From Sorghum bicolor (Eukaryota > Streptophyta > Magnoliopsida > Poales > Poaceae), in contig NC_012871.2 in NCBI RefSeq assembly GCF_000003195.3, forward strand, positions 4,575,997 to 4,639,996: a stretch of DNA of 64,000 nt. The letters are read 5' to 3'. Of this stretch, positions 31,582 through 43,358 are shown in pieces. Made by a program: the position numbers and the translations under genes. Position 1 is the stretch's first letter. The number at the start of each line of letters is the position of its first letter. A model generated the notes under the pieces. That model made no database searches. It saw only the letters and a program-made list of their open reading frames with translations, and had not been told where the DNA came from.

Positions 31582-34474
31582 TGCCACAGGGAAGAAGGCC
31601 TAGGAGAAAGGCTCGCAGAGAGGGAGGGACGAAGCTGCCTTTCATGTGTGGCTAGGGACCACGGTCGTGGAGGAGCGACGACGGCGATCCGGGAGGTGCG
31701 TGCAGATGCAAGGGGCATCGGCGGCCTGGGAAGAGAGAATGGAGAGGGGAAGAGCTCGGCACTCTGCTAGGTGGAAGGGGCTCCCTGCAAAATGTCAAGG
31801 AGATTCTGTAAAAGATGAGCAAGTCACGAATTTCTTCTTCTCCATGTGGGAATAAAATTTATTTCAGGTTATGGACTATGCAGTGGACCGCGGGTTAGTT
31901 TTTGAAGAAATGGAGAGCATCTCTGTAAAATCGCCAAAAGCATACGTGTAGCCACGGTAGAAAGCCACGGAGGCCAAAATTCTCTGGAGGCAGCGAAGTC
32001 GAGTGACTTTTAATCAACCCCGATGCATGAGCCGCTGGCTGGTGAGCTTCTTGGAAGCCAATCGCTGAATCGCAGTTCAGAGTTCAGACGCTGGACAATT
32101 GGACGCCTTGTGTCGATGATGATCAGTTAGTTGTTTATTTTCTATGGAGGATCCAGGTCTGCTTGCTAGCTAGTGGCACATTTGGGATATCTCGCCAGGT
32201 TGATCAACTCATGAGTATTACTCCATCACTATTAATTAATGATTGTCTACTTCATCCATCATCTATAAAACCAAGTACTATATCCCCTTAAAACATTGAA
32301 AGTCATTTAAATAACCACATAAGGCGGTTTTACTAGCGTGTCATGTTACATGGGTGCTGACATGGCAGTGGGTTAGCAAACCGTAGGAAAAGTCTACATA
32401 ACCCATATTATATCAAGGTTTAACTATGTAAATCCTCTCAATTATAAAAGCTAATATTATTGCCGTTAAAACATTTATAACGATATTCAAATGACTTGGA
32501 TGTTTTGATATCGGATCCCGCTACACTTACCTGAGTACTCATACTTGTATGTAGACATTAGACATGAGCATTTTGCGGTTCTGGCCGAGACGAAAAAAAA
32601 CCTAGTTGTTTCAGGCCAAGAATAAATCCCACACATGGCCGTCTAATGAGACATGTTTAACAGATTTGTGGCCGGGCCTAGGCAGGCAGGCTGTGAAGTT
32701 TTGTAATGTATAAAATAGCTAAAAGAAATATTTTAGGCTGAGAATTTTTTTTGTAAACAATGGAATCTGTGTTGAGACCCTATTCATTAAGACAGTTGGG
32801 CTTATCCGAATTTGCTCGGGTCTAATAGGCACATGTATTCCCTTCGTCTTCCTATTCTTTTCGAGGCTTGCTCCTGCGTCCTCGTCGGTTGGAAAATAAA
32901 ACTAACAAGATCATTTGATCTTGTGGGTGGCTAAGCATAACATGTGGAATTAAAAAGCGGCATCCAAAAAAACAAGTTGTAGGCACATATAGAGAAGAAT
33001 ATAGATACGAGGAGACGGGTACACTGGCAGAATTTTTAAGAAACCACATCTGACAGAACATAGAAAAGGGGATGTTGTACGAACATGCTATGGACCTTAG
33101 AAGATCATCAACCTATATTCCCAAGCAATATGAGAGCATTTTCATCACAGGCTTTAGAATACCAAATAATTTCATCATGTGGCTAGTTGTCATAAGACAG
33201 TACGACATTATTATATGAGCCATCAGAAAACAACGATAGGATGAATATAGCACTCAAAGCTGCAGTGAATTTGAAGTACAAAGCAGCATGCATGCATGTT
33301 TTTTTTCCTGCTTAACTATGGGCCATCATAATATATATATACCTGTACCAACAAATGTAAATGTGATGAAAGATATCCTGGAAAGTTCTGGCATCAGACA
33401 AAACAATAGGTCTCACATGCATATAATACTTAACTTTGCATTGAATGTGGAGCAGGAAGCAGCACAAAGCAATTTGTGCATCAGAATAGCATTCTATTTA
33501 CATGTAGCTGAAGTTAGCATATGTAAATCATACCAAAGATATTGAGTCTCATGGTCAGAGGTGAAGCTCCCAAGAGGAGGGAGGGGCAGCAACAATCTAG
33601 CGGAGTCATAGAGACCATACATAGCAACAGAAAGGTCTCTTGTTCCAGAGGGGATGGGATCAAAATCAACGCCCCACTGAACTTTAGAACCGCTGCTAGT
33701 TGCGGGGAGAAGGGAACGAAATCAAAATGAACGCAAGAAACCCTGACACAAGATGCACACACGTATACACAGAAAGGGAAGACATCCAGTCGTACAGGCA
33801 CAGGAGGGGAGCAAATCCGGTCCAGGGGTGAAGCCCTGACGTAGGTTCACGGCGATGATCTGATGGCCACCCGCGCAGGCCGAAACGGCAGGGCTCACCG
33901 TTGCTTGGGTTGTCGAGCCATGGGGGCTACTCGCGCAGGCGGCTAGACAGCCCGTGTCAGTGCAGCGGTGGCACCAGGGCTCAAGGAAGTGACACGAACA
34001 GGTGGCGACCGGAGCTGCGGCCGCGGTAGAAGAAGAGGCCACCTGTGCCTCCGGAGTTGGTGTCGAGGCTAGGCCCACAAAAGGGCTTGAGTGTCCGACG
34101 CGCCCTGGTTTGCTATGGTAGCTGCTCCGGGAGCTACCGATGATGGGGGCTTCCTGCGCTAGCCACCTGAGTGGGGGACGCGACTCCCAGTGCATCACTC
34201 AATCTGCCGCCTCGAGTGCTCCCCGCATTAGTAAGCTGCCCGATCCAGGGGGCAAGTAGAGATGAAGAGCGGCACACTAGGAGACAAAAGAGGAAGGGAG
34301 GAAAGCCGACAAGAGACGACATTGCGCAGGGCACGAGGGGGCTGTGTTGGAGGAGCGGGACAGCCAGGGAGGCCTCGGGCTGCACGAGGTCGTGTGGAGG
34401 GGAGAGGGGTGCGGCCACTGCCACCGGCACCCTCGTCGGCCGCGCTCACGCCATGCCGCGGGGTCCAGTGGGAG
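31582..34474. other. Intergenic, no gene seen
   Basis: AT-rich to about 33500, then GC-rich to 34474 with overlapping open frames on both strands that lack any recognisable domain or consistent splice structure. I do not call a gene here. Confidence 0.4.
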
Positions 34475-34633
34475 CAGGGGGCGAATCTAGTGTGGTTTAT
34501 CGGGGTCAGCTGACCCCGACAAAATTTGTAAAATCCTTTGTAAAATATTGTTTGAACATAAGAAAATTTATATCATATATAGTGAAGTTGACCCCGATGA
34601 CCCCAACGATGTTTTCGGCTAGATTCGCCACTG
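34475..34633. mobile_element. hAT-type MITE, 159 bp, with perfect 8-bp target duplication
   Basis: Ends CAGGGGGCGAATCTAG and CTAGATTCGCCACTG are inverted copies (CAGTGGCGAATCTAG type). AGTGGGAG flanks both sides (34467-34474 and 34634-34641), the 8-bp duplication expected of hAT elements. A second internal pair GGGGTCAGCTGACCCC sits near the left end. Confidence 0.9.
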
Positions 34634-34924
34634 AGTGGGAGGAACGCAGGGGGCGGCCGCAGCAGGCGCCGTTGCCGTCACCAGAGAGAGAGAAGCGGAG
34701 ATTGGAGGAGGCAGAGTAGACATGAAGTGGAGAGGACGGCTTCGGTAATCAAGCTGAGGTGGCTGAGGTGGATCAATGGGAGAGGGAGGAGGTGACATGT
34801 CGCCGAGTTGGACTAATCAAAAAAATTTAGGTGACATGTATAGGCTGGCTGCGCGGGAAGTATGTTGCGTTTGTAGAGGTAAAATTCTCATGTCGGAAAT
34901 CTTTTTCTAACTGGTGTGCTGCGC

Positions 34925-35260
34925 CTTCAGATGGGCAGTTTACCAAGGCCCATCTATGGGCTGGGCTGGACTGGGCCGAGTCCAACCCGATGACACCGAC
35001 CTTGCTGGGCTGGGGCAGTTTGGTCCAAATGCATTTTTCTCCCTTTCGCCCTGGTGGGCCCGTGAAGCAGAGAGGAGAGACAACGCCGATTACCTAGGCC
35101 CAGGCTCCTGGGGCTGATGAAAAGAAAAGAGTACTGTGTGCGTGGGCCCACTGATCAGAGACGGAAAGCTCCCAAGTCCCACCAAAGCCCAACAAATCAA
35201 GCGTGAGAGAGGGAGGGGGGCGCGTCACGGGCGTGTGTGTGTGGTGGTGGGCCCACTATG
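34925..35260 (+). promoter_or_regulatory. FBT1 promoter region with TGGGCC/TGGGCY motifs
   Basis: Contains several GGGCTGGGC, TGGGCCGAG, TGGGCCCG, TAGGCCCAGG and TGGGCCCAC words (around 34961-34977, 35055, 35093, 35144 and 35248) upstream of the FBT1 start. These resemble site II/UP1-type elements of broadly expressed plant genes. No TATA box is evident. Confidence 0.4.
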
Positions 35261-35433
35261 TCAGGGAGAGAAACATCGGGCATTCATTCGTTGGTTGCGC
35301 TGCGCCAAATCTCGCTCGCTTCGCTTCCAACATCTCCGGCCACGCGTGCTCTGCAGTCTCCGCCCGCCGGCCTCCGACGTCCGCGTCCTCTCAAGGTCTC
35401 ACCGGAGACCGCGCGGGCTTCGGGTAGAGCGGG

Positions 35434-38400
35434 ATGGCCTCCGTGGGGTCGGCCGCACGCGAAGCGTACGACGAGGAGGCCGCCGTCCGCCGGCCCCTCG
35501 AGCTCGACGGCCGTGACGGCGCCACCGCCTCGTCCTCCGACCACCACCGCCCCGGTGGTGAGCCCGAGGCGCCCTCTTCTGTGGGTCCGTAGCCTTCTGG
35601 TTGCCTGGGATCTGGGGCGGGCTTGCGGTTTTGGGTTCCGGGGCTGGAGGGAATTTCAGCGTGTCGTTGGATTTCGTGTGGTGGAACAGGAGATCGAGCT
35701 GAATTGGGGAGAGGAAATGGGGGGCGGAGAGCCTGCTTGGCTGAGGTAGCCTGCTCTGGGTTCTGGCTGCTACGGCTGTGCGTCTGGGATAGTCGGTCGG
35801 CGCAATGCAGTTGCTGTCTGCTGGCTGCAATTTGGTAAATTGGAGCTGGGTGAGCGTCTGAGCTATGCATGGTGTGATTCCTAATAATGAGTGAATAGAT
35901 GCACAGAGAAGATATGCTGGGACATGAAAGCCACTTCGCGGTTAAAATGCTGTGCAGTATAATCTAGGAAGCTTTTTAGTAGGATGTTTCTGTTAGCCAC
36001 ATGTTTTTCGAAATTCAGGCCATAATCCATTGCTTAATTAGTTAGTAGTGTGTGTTTTGCTTACCTTGTGTCAGGATTGTCTCAAATGGTGTTAGGGTTA
36101 CCTTATTGTAGGGAATGTCATGCCTAGGTATCAAGTGGGGACGAAGGGTGATACAAGTAGTAGACACTCCGAGGAGCGGAGGCAGCCTAGCACAGATGAT
36201 GTGCGCAAGAGCAAGCCTGGGTCGAGATACTTCACGGCGTTTGGGGTGGATCTGTCCCCTGATAATATGGCAGTTGCCATTGTATATTTTGTGCAAGGGG
36301 TTCTAGGTCTTGCACGGCTTGCTGTGAGCTTTTACTTAAAAGATGATCTTCATCTAGATCCAGCTGAGGTATGTGTTGCTCATTCCTTTTCCTGTCCTCC
36401 ATCCATGTACCATTTCTGTATTTAGATTTTAGAGCTTGTTTCTTGTTCCGTGATGTAATGTTTCCACTGTTTAGTTAATAGGTGCTGTTAAGTGACTGAG
36501 ATGGTTTCTTTTATATAGACTGCAGTGGTAACTGGTTTCTCGTCCTTGCCATGGTTGATCAAGCCCCTCTATGGCTTTATCAGGTCTCACAAAACCTCCC
36601 ACATCCGTTTCTTTCTTGTGCATGTGTACACTACTACACTTTATTTTGAATCCTCTACTCTTGCCTTTCAGTGATTCCATTCCACTCTTTGGATATCGAA
36701 GAAGGTCATACCTTTTTCTGTCAGGGTTACTTGGAGCACTTTCATGGAGTTTAATGGCCACAGTAGTGAGCAGTAAATACAGTGCAGCATCCTCTATTCT
36801 TCTTGGCTCACTTTCTGTTGCCTTCTCAGATGTTGTAAGTGCAAACTGAATATTCTACACTCAAGTTATCTTGGTCTGTCCTTTATGCTGATGATCAATA
36901 ATATCAGGTCCTGTCTGTTATATTTATTCATTCGTTAGAAATCATTGAAGTGATGATATGCTCCAGTTGTTTATTGATATTTTCTTGTTCTCCCTCAATG
37001 GCATATTTATGATAGTAGATTTCTTAACCCGCTATGGCATTAAATATTCTCTGTGAACGTGAGAAATTGGTTGCCTTCTATACTGAGCTCTTTATTCTAT
37101 TATATATAGTCCAAGTGGCTTGCATGTCGAGAGATTGACTTCCAGTGGGGTTTATGATTATAAGAGATATAGATATAGTCCAAGTGGATCTGTGGTCATT
37201 GTTCATACCCCCATTGTTGGCATACTTTCCTTTTCATAGAGAAAAGGTCAAAGAGCAAATTTGTTTTGAGTTATCTCATAACCAAATTTAACTGAAAATA
37301 AATACAGGCATAAGGAAAGCTCTAACAAATGTCTAGTAGTATGAAAACAATGTAAAAATGCATACATGTGCGCGTGCAGGCACATTGAGAGCATCGTACA
37401 AAAGAGCAGATACCCCTTCAAACAAGCCCCGAATCTCCGTTGTTGCATTGGTTCTTGTAAATGTTTTTTGTAAAGAAAATTTCTTTGTTGTGCTTTCCAG
37501 CATGCTTTCATTTAAAATCCCTACCCGTTAATACTGAATACACCACCAACTAGTCAACTGTTTACGAATCATTTACGGTGCATATTAACATGGTGTTTCC
37601 TTGTCTTGATTCCAAATTTTCATGCAGACATTTCTTAAAAACACGTTTTGACAAAAAACACGTTCATACAATGCATCCTTCTAGCTATTGACACAATCCA
37701 ATCATATATTATGTAAAGTTTAGGCATGGAGGCATCTAAGTGTATCAATTTTACAGCACAACCAAGGAATAAATGGTCACTATCCTTAAAGTCAAAACTA
37801 TAAATAAAACACAAGCTCACATTTATGACCTCATTGCTTCCAAAATTTTCCATTGGATTCTTACAATGTGCAAGCACATCGACGAGGTTTGGAATTAGCT
37901 TGGGTTATTTTAACTTATTTTAAAAACAGTTACTGCATACAATATTTCCACTTCTAGGCTTTTGTCGTTCCAAATTATAAGTCGCTTTGACTTTTTTGGT
38001 ACAGCAAATTCAATATACCAAAAAAGTCAAAGCGACTTATAATTTGTAACGGAGGGAGTAGTTTGCATGGTAGTAATGCACCTTTCTGGTAAACCAGCAT
38101 TGCTACTTCAAGAAAATGCTGGTTAATCCCGACATAACTATATCTCCAGTTGAAGTTTTACATTGTAAGGCTGACCATCTGAAGTTATTTTTACAGTGCT
38201 ATTCAAATTAATCATTTCATTAGGGGCCTGTCTAGCCATAAAACTGGATGTATCTGGCCAAGTGTGATTAAACATTTATCCAAGTTTATGTTTTTGTACA
38301 AAAAAAATATGATCATATCATTTCCACCTCATGTTAGGACTATAGAACAGGAACTTTTGCATGTTATTGCTTCAAGGTTTGTCTCAGCACATGTGCGAAC

Positions 38401-40773
38401 ACTGTAGGTAGTGGATTCTATGGTTGTTGAGAGAGCCCGTGGAGAATCTCAAAGTACATCTGGATCACTCCAGTCGCTCTGTTGGGGATCTTCTGCCTTT
38501 GGAGGAATTGTGAGTGCTTACTTCAGCGGTTCGCTTGTCGATACTTATGGAGTAAGGTTTGTCCTACTGTATCACTACCACTTGAGCTGACACGCGCCCC
38601 ATTGTTTTATAGTTCAGTCTACTGATGAAAGTATTCCTGTAAACGCAGATTTGTCTTTGGTGTTACAGCGTTTTTACCCCTGATGACATCTGCTGTTGCA
38701 GTTCTTGTAAATGAACATCACATATCTTCTGGAGAGCGTACTACCTTACTCTCTGGTTCAGGATTCGTTGAGAGCTCTAAGCAGCACGTCAGGCAGCTTT
38801 GGACTTCAGTAAAGCAGCCTAACATTTTGTTGCCGACATTGTTTATATTTCTTTGGCAAGCAACACCGCACTCAGATTCTGCTATGTTTTTCTTCATGTA
38901 TGTCTGAAAAATCTTTACAGTTTTGATCTGTGATGGGTCTTATCCTGTATTCCTGTTCATGGCTTATTCGCTTACTTTTGACTGTTGCATTGGAGTTAGT
39001 TGTAATCCAATAACTATAACTTTCACAGACTAGAAGACAGGTCTTAGCTTATTCTGATTGTGGGAGCTCCTCTAGCTTGTCTTTATTTGGAGTGGCTACA
39101 CTATCATAGGCTGTAAAATTGACACAAAATCAGGAAAATTATCTTGCTTCACAAAGTACAAAGCAAAGTAATGATTTTGGTTAACTTTGGATCCTAATTT
39201 TATACATGCCAACAAAATGTTGTTTTTCATTATGTTTGGCCCCTTTTTCACTAGTTGTGTAGTAGCAGTTTGAAGGTATCTACTAATATGATCCCAAACT
39301 TTTTTTTGACTGAACATGGTCTCAAGTCTGTTATGTTTATTTTGATATTAAATAATTAAACAAGTATGTCAGCTGATTCATGCTTGTAGTTTGCATATAG
39401 TTACCTGATGCTACTTTTCATTATGAGTTGAACTGGCCTAATGGGAGCATGCAGGTGCCTTTTGGCCCGGTTAGAACATGTCAGATTTTTTTCAGATTTG
39501 TCCTTTTTTTGTGGTGGCTGTGCTGGGAGTCCTTTTGTGCCCTATATAAACACCTTACCCACATATTGAGGATGGACTATTGTTTCATTTCTGCTTGTCG
39601 CTCTTTGGATCCTCCTGTTCTGTGCACCTGTGTTACCTGTTTGGGTTTTCCATGCCAAACCTGTCTCTCGTCTGATTGATTATGTTTTTTATCCATTGTT
39701 CATTTTATAATGAATAAATATTAACTTCTTTTTATCTGTAAGAATTTTTAAATGACCATTTTTGTGTTCAATAATATATTTCAGCACAAACAAGCTTGGA
39801 TTCACTCCAGAGTTCCTAGGGCGTGTGAAGCTTGTAACCTCTTTTGCATCCCTGCTTGGTGTTGGGCTCTACAACTATTTTCTGAAGGAAGTTTCTTTAA
39901 GGAAAATCTTTCTCGCGACAACCATTATAGGTTCAGCTCTTGGGATGACACAGGTGCTCTTTGTATTATTTTCTTGATTGGTGCTGCAATTCTTTTCTAT
40001 TCTTTAAGCATACTGCTTTGTATATATTTAGGTGCTTCTTGTAACTGGGCTAAATCGGCAGTTTGGGATAAGCGATGAGTGGTTTTCTATTGGTGATTCA
40101 TTAATCATCACAGTCCTTGGTCAGGTATGTAACATTACTGCAATGCTTAATAATAGTAGAGTGCATTTTACATGATTGCATAAAAAAATGTATTCAGCCG
40201 ATCATGTACCCTTTTTCCTGACGTAGTGACCCTGTAACGTAGTACTTTTATATGCCCATAAATTGAGACTGACCACTGACAATTGAGGATCAGCTGATCT
40301 TAGTTGTGAAATGGGGTACCTATTCTTAGGAAGATGATGACTTATTTTTAGAAGAGAAGTCTCAGCGTCCCATATGTACAATCAGAGCATCATTTATATA
40401 TTAATATGAGTTAATATCTAGCTTTGACACCTCCTGCTTTCAATTGTTTCCTTGAATGCAAGCTTATGTTGCCTAAACTTTTTTGTAGGCTTCATTTATG
40501 CCAGTCTTGGTGTTAGCTGCAAAATTGTGCCCTCCAGGAATGGAAGCCACTTTATTTGCAACTTTGATGTCCATTTCTAATGCTGGAAGTGTTACTGGTG
40601 GTCTGGTTGGTGCTGGTCTAACTCGGATATTTGGGGTCACTAGGGACACCTTTGGGAATCTACCTCTATTGATTGTCGTCTGCAATCTTAGTTCACTGCT
40701 GCCCTTACCTCTTTTAGGTCTCCTGCCAGAGGAATCAGGTGACACAGATAATGGAGAAACAAAGAATAACTGA
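35434..40773 (+). CDS. FBT1: Folate-biopterin transporter 1, plastid type (9 exons)
   Basis: Exons: 35434-35557, 36112-36368, 36519-36583, 36672-36834, 38408-38556, 38649-38897, 39785-39953, 40032-40124 and 40489-40773. All introns have GT..AG ends and phases agree, giving 517 residues. The protein is a multi-pass carrier of the FBT branch of the major facilitator superfamily; its closest relative is the Arabidopsis plastid-envelope folate carrier At2g32040. Family landmarks include [86 protein letters not shown] and [17 protein letters not shown]. Exon 1 (about 41 residues) is acidic and does not look like a transit peptide, which is odd for a plastid protein; an alternative upstream start or first exon is possible. 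Intron 4 (36835-38407) carries a Stowaway MITE. A TR-GAG retroelement sits about 500 bp after the stop. Confidence 0.92.
37957..38058. mobile_element. Small Stowaway MITE in FBT1 intron 4
   Basis: A near-perfect hairpin: CCAAATTATAAGTCGCTTTG and its complement, with right end GGAGGGAG and TA on both sides (37955-37956 and 38059-38060). The left outer 10 bp are eroded. Confidence 0.8.
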
Positions 40774-41275
40774 CTTCCTGAGGGTTTTATCTCTGTTTGT
40801 TCTGATTCTCAAGTATAGCATACCACAGTGCCCAGTTTCAATTCATATATGGCCCATCCAGTTGAAGTTCAAAAGATCAGTAGGGAAATATGAAAATCAT
40901 ACTGGGTTACCATTGTCATCAGCCAGTATCTCCTGTGACTATTAACCTGTGGTCGAAGTGATTCATTGGTGATCTGAAAGTGATCTATGATGCTATGGCG
41001 CACAGGTACTCACCATTTTTTAGTTTCTATAAGCTACCTTGTTAGCTAATGCGACCCCATGAAAATTAGAGTAGGGGTCAAAGACTAGTAGTTGAGGATT
41101 CCCTTACAAAGTCGAATGTATTGTAACAAAAATAAGGAGGAAGTATTTATACGTTAAGGAAACCTAGAATACGGACATGTAAAGAAAAATACTTGCACAC
41201 AGTTCGAATTGCCATGCAGTATCAGATTCTGCTTACATCACCAGGCCCAAACAAAGTGCAATCACAGTCGCACAC
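40774..41275 (+). other. FBT1 3' flank
   Basis: Probable 3' untranslated and downstream sequence of FBT1, without another gene. No clear polyadenylation signal stood out. Confidence 0.4.
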
Positions 41276-41595
41276 TGTCATGGGCATAAAGAGGGGCGCC
41301 ATAGGGCGCAAGTGTCTTAATTGGGCCTTAAGCCCATTAGTGTTAATTAGTGTCTCTCTTAGTTATTTGTCTATAGGAATAGTACCATATTGTCTAGGCA
41401 CAAGAGGTGTTAGTCCTATGTACCTTTTATATTCAGCCCATGGGGCACAATGGAAAGCAAGCAATGAATTATGAAGAAACAATTCTAGTCTCCCTCAATC
41501 TCTCAAGCTCTTGGCAAAGCATAAGGCCTAGTTATCCCAAAGCTCTTGGCAAAGCATAAGGCCTAGTTATCTCCTAAATATCCATCATCATAACA
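41276..41595 (+). repeat. 5' LTR of the TR-GAG element
   Basis: 320 bp, TG...CA. Contains a 35-bp tandem duplication near its 3' end (AAGCTCTTGGCAAAGCATAA..., two copies). Almost identical to 42914-43233. Confidence 0.93.
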
Positions 41596-41598
41596 TCT

Positions 41599-41610
41599 GG
41601 TATCACGAGT
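41599..41610 (+). other. Primer-binding site (initiator tRNA-Met type)
   Basis: TGGTATCACGAG starts three bases after the 5' LTR. It resembles the TGGTATCAGAGC complement of plant initiator tRNA-Met, with an imperfect match after the first eight bases. Confidence 0.75.
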
Positions 41611-42017
41611 CTATCGATCCATCCACAGCTGCTGTCAATCCTCCACATAAAAATAAATCAATCCAGATCGCCGGTCGATCCATCTTCCACGGCCATCCAC
41701 CACCACAGCCCCCAGGCGCCGCGCCTCCCTCTCCATCAGCCACCGCCAACAGCAACTATCCCGTCGATCCCCTTCGTTTCCAAAAAAAAAAAGAGATCAC
41801 CCGATCCTGTCAGCCAGCAGCAGCGTCACCTCAACCCTAACCACGCCGCCGCCGCTGCCCCACTACGCGCCGCCACCACCACAGCCCAATCCCCACCACC
41901 ATCTCGTGCAGCCACAACCCTGCTTCTAGCCGCTGAGCCAACTCTCTGATCCCGATCCGATCAGCACTGTCCGCCGCCGATCCAGCAGGCGCGACCTCGA
42001 CCCGTCAACGCCCGTAC

Positions 42018-43112
42018 ATGATGGAGTTCCCGCAGTTTGATGGAACCTCTGATCCGGAGGCCTTCATCAACCAGTGCGAGCTCTACTTCCGTCGGGAGCG
42101 CATCATGGTGGAAGAACGGGTATGGCTAGCTTCTCGCAATTTGAAAGCTGATGCCCGCGATTGGTTCCGCCAAGTCACGCAAGATGAATACCCGGCATGG
42201 CGTCGCTTCACCGAGCTCCTGCAGCAGCGCTTCACACCAACTCTGCGCCCCAATCCACTCCACCGGCTGTCCCTTGGTGTCGACAACTGCTTGCGCAGCC
42301 TTGCGGAGATAACCGCACAGCTGGATCGCCTCCGAGTGCGTCTCGAGAAGGAGGACCGTGAACGCCGGGCAGCTGTACGTCTCCAAGCAGCAGCACAGGG
42401 ACTCCTGGCACGTCGCCGAGCGCAGGCTCTTCGTGCCACAAAAGCATCGAAGGAGCAAGCAACGGTGCGCCTCCAGGCAGCAGTGCGAGGAATGCTTGTC
42501 CGTCGCATGGTGCGGCAGATACGCATGCTCCTCAGCTCGACGTTGTCGTACGTGTTCATCCACTCGGACTCGCCGATACGGTTTGCGGCTCCAATTGCAG
42601 TGGAGGTCCAAGTATGGGCGTTTCCAGTGCAGCGATCTCGCATCAGCATCCAGCATCAGGCATCAAAGGCTATCTCATTCATCCTTGTGTCTGCCGTGGT
42701 GTTAGACATTTTCAGCATAAGAGCCAGCTGCTTCACACTCCACCCTTCAGCCTACGTGAAGCCAACAGAGGCACTCTTCCCATGGGATCCAGGTGGATAT
42801 CCTTGTATTTTAGTCTTCAATAAAAAGGGAAAGCCGAGATGTAAAAGGCTTAACCCTATTTCGCGTCAGCTCTCCAGCTCGAGGACGAGCTGGGTCTTCA
42901 AGGGCGGGGGAGATGTCATGGGCATAAAGAGGGGCGCCATAGGGCGCAAGTGTCTTAATTGGGCCTTAAGCCCATTAGTGTTAATTAGTGTCTCTCTTAG
43001 TTATTTGTCTATAGGAATAGTACCATATTGTCTAGGCACAAGAGGTGTTAGTCTTATGTACCTTTTATATTCAGCCCATGGGGCACAATGGAAAGCAAGC
43101 AATGAATTATGA
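42018..43112 (+). CDS. Gag-like protein with IQ-like repeats (TR-GAG element)
   Basis: A frame of 364 codons from ATG ATG at 42018. Residues 1-85 form the N-terminal half of a Ty3-type Gag domain (FPQFDGTSDPEAFINQCELY, then ARDWFRQV). A charged helical stretch follows (about 99-115), then two IQ-like motifs, VRLQAAAQGLLARRR and VRLQAAVRGMLVRRM, the second fitting IQxxxRGxxxR with Leu for Ile. The remaining residues are low-similarity sequence; a shadow frame near 42880 still spells the LEDEL end typical of gypsy pol, showing that the interior is a deletion derivative. The frame runs through the purine tract into the 3' LTR (to 43112), so the C-terminus is probably not conserved. IQ-like repeats after Gag are known in some plant gypsy polyproteins; calmodulin binding is only a possibility. 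Confidence 0.75.
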   Translation: MMEFPQFDGTSDPEAFINQCELYFRRERIMVEERVWLASRNLKADARDWFRQVTQDEYPAWRRFTELLQQRFTPTLRPNPLHRLSLGVDNCLRSLAEITAQLDRLRVRLEKEDRERRAAVRLQAAAQGLLARRRAQALRATKASKEQATVRLQAAVRGMLVRRMVRQIRMLLSSTLSYVFIHSDSPIRFAAPIAVEVQVWAFPVQRSRISIQHQASKAISFILVSAVVLDIFSIRASCFTLHPSAYVKPTEALFPWDPGGYPCILVFNKKGKPRCKRLNPISRQLSSSRTSWVFKGGGDVMGIKRGAIGRKCLNWALSPLVLISVSLSYLSIGIVPYCLGTRGVSLMYLLYSAHGAQWKASNEL

Positions 43113-43233
43113 AGAAACAATTCTAGTCTCCCTCAATCTCTCAAGCTCTTGGCAAAGCATAAGACCTAGTTATCCCAAAGCTCTTGGCAAAGCATAAGGC
43201 CTAGTTATCTCCTAAATATCCATCATCATAACA
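42914..43233 (+). repeat. 3' LTR of the TR-GAG element
   Basis: 320 bp, the same length as the 5' LTR. The differences noticed are C to T in AGTC(C/T)TATG and G to A in CATAAG(G/A)CC. Confidence 0.93.
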
Positions 43234-43288
43234 CACACACAGGAAACTATAGCACAACAGAAGTGCAACATCCATCGTCCTTAATAAC

Positions 43289-43358
43289 TCACTGAATTTT
43301 GCTGTGCCAAGTACTGGTATCTATCACTGAATTTTGCTGTGCCAAGTACTGGTATCAA
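43289..43358 (+). repeat. 35-bp tandem duplication
   Basis: TCACTGAATTTTGCTGTGCC plus AAGTACTGGTATC occurs twice with a 35-bp period. Confidence 0.85.

Larger units (their letters stand above)
41276..43233 (+). mobile_element. Complete non-autonomous LTR retrotransposon (TR-GAG type), 1958 bp
   Basis: Two 320-bp LTRs (41276-41595 and 42914-43233) start TGTCATGGGC and end ATCATAACA. They frame a 1318-bp interior with a PBS (TGGTATCACGAG, 41599), a gag frame and a purine tract (AAGGGCGGGGGAGA) just before the 3' LTR. CACAC flanks both sides (41271-41275 and 43234-43238). I see two differences between the LTRs, so the insertion is young. Protease, RT and integrase are missing, so it needs enzymes from a related Ty3/gypsy element. 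Confidence 0.93.

Noticed and set aside
33722..34719. Open frames on both strands in the GC-rich block around 34 kb
   Set aside because: No domain, no consistent splice structure, and the plus-strand frame runs through a hAT MITE.
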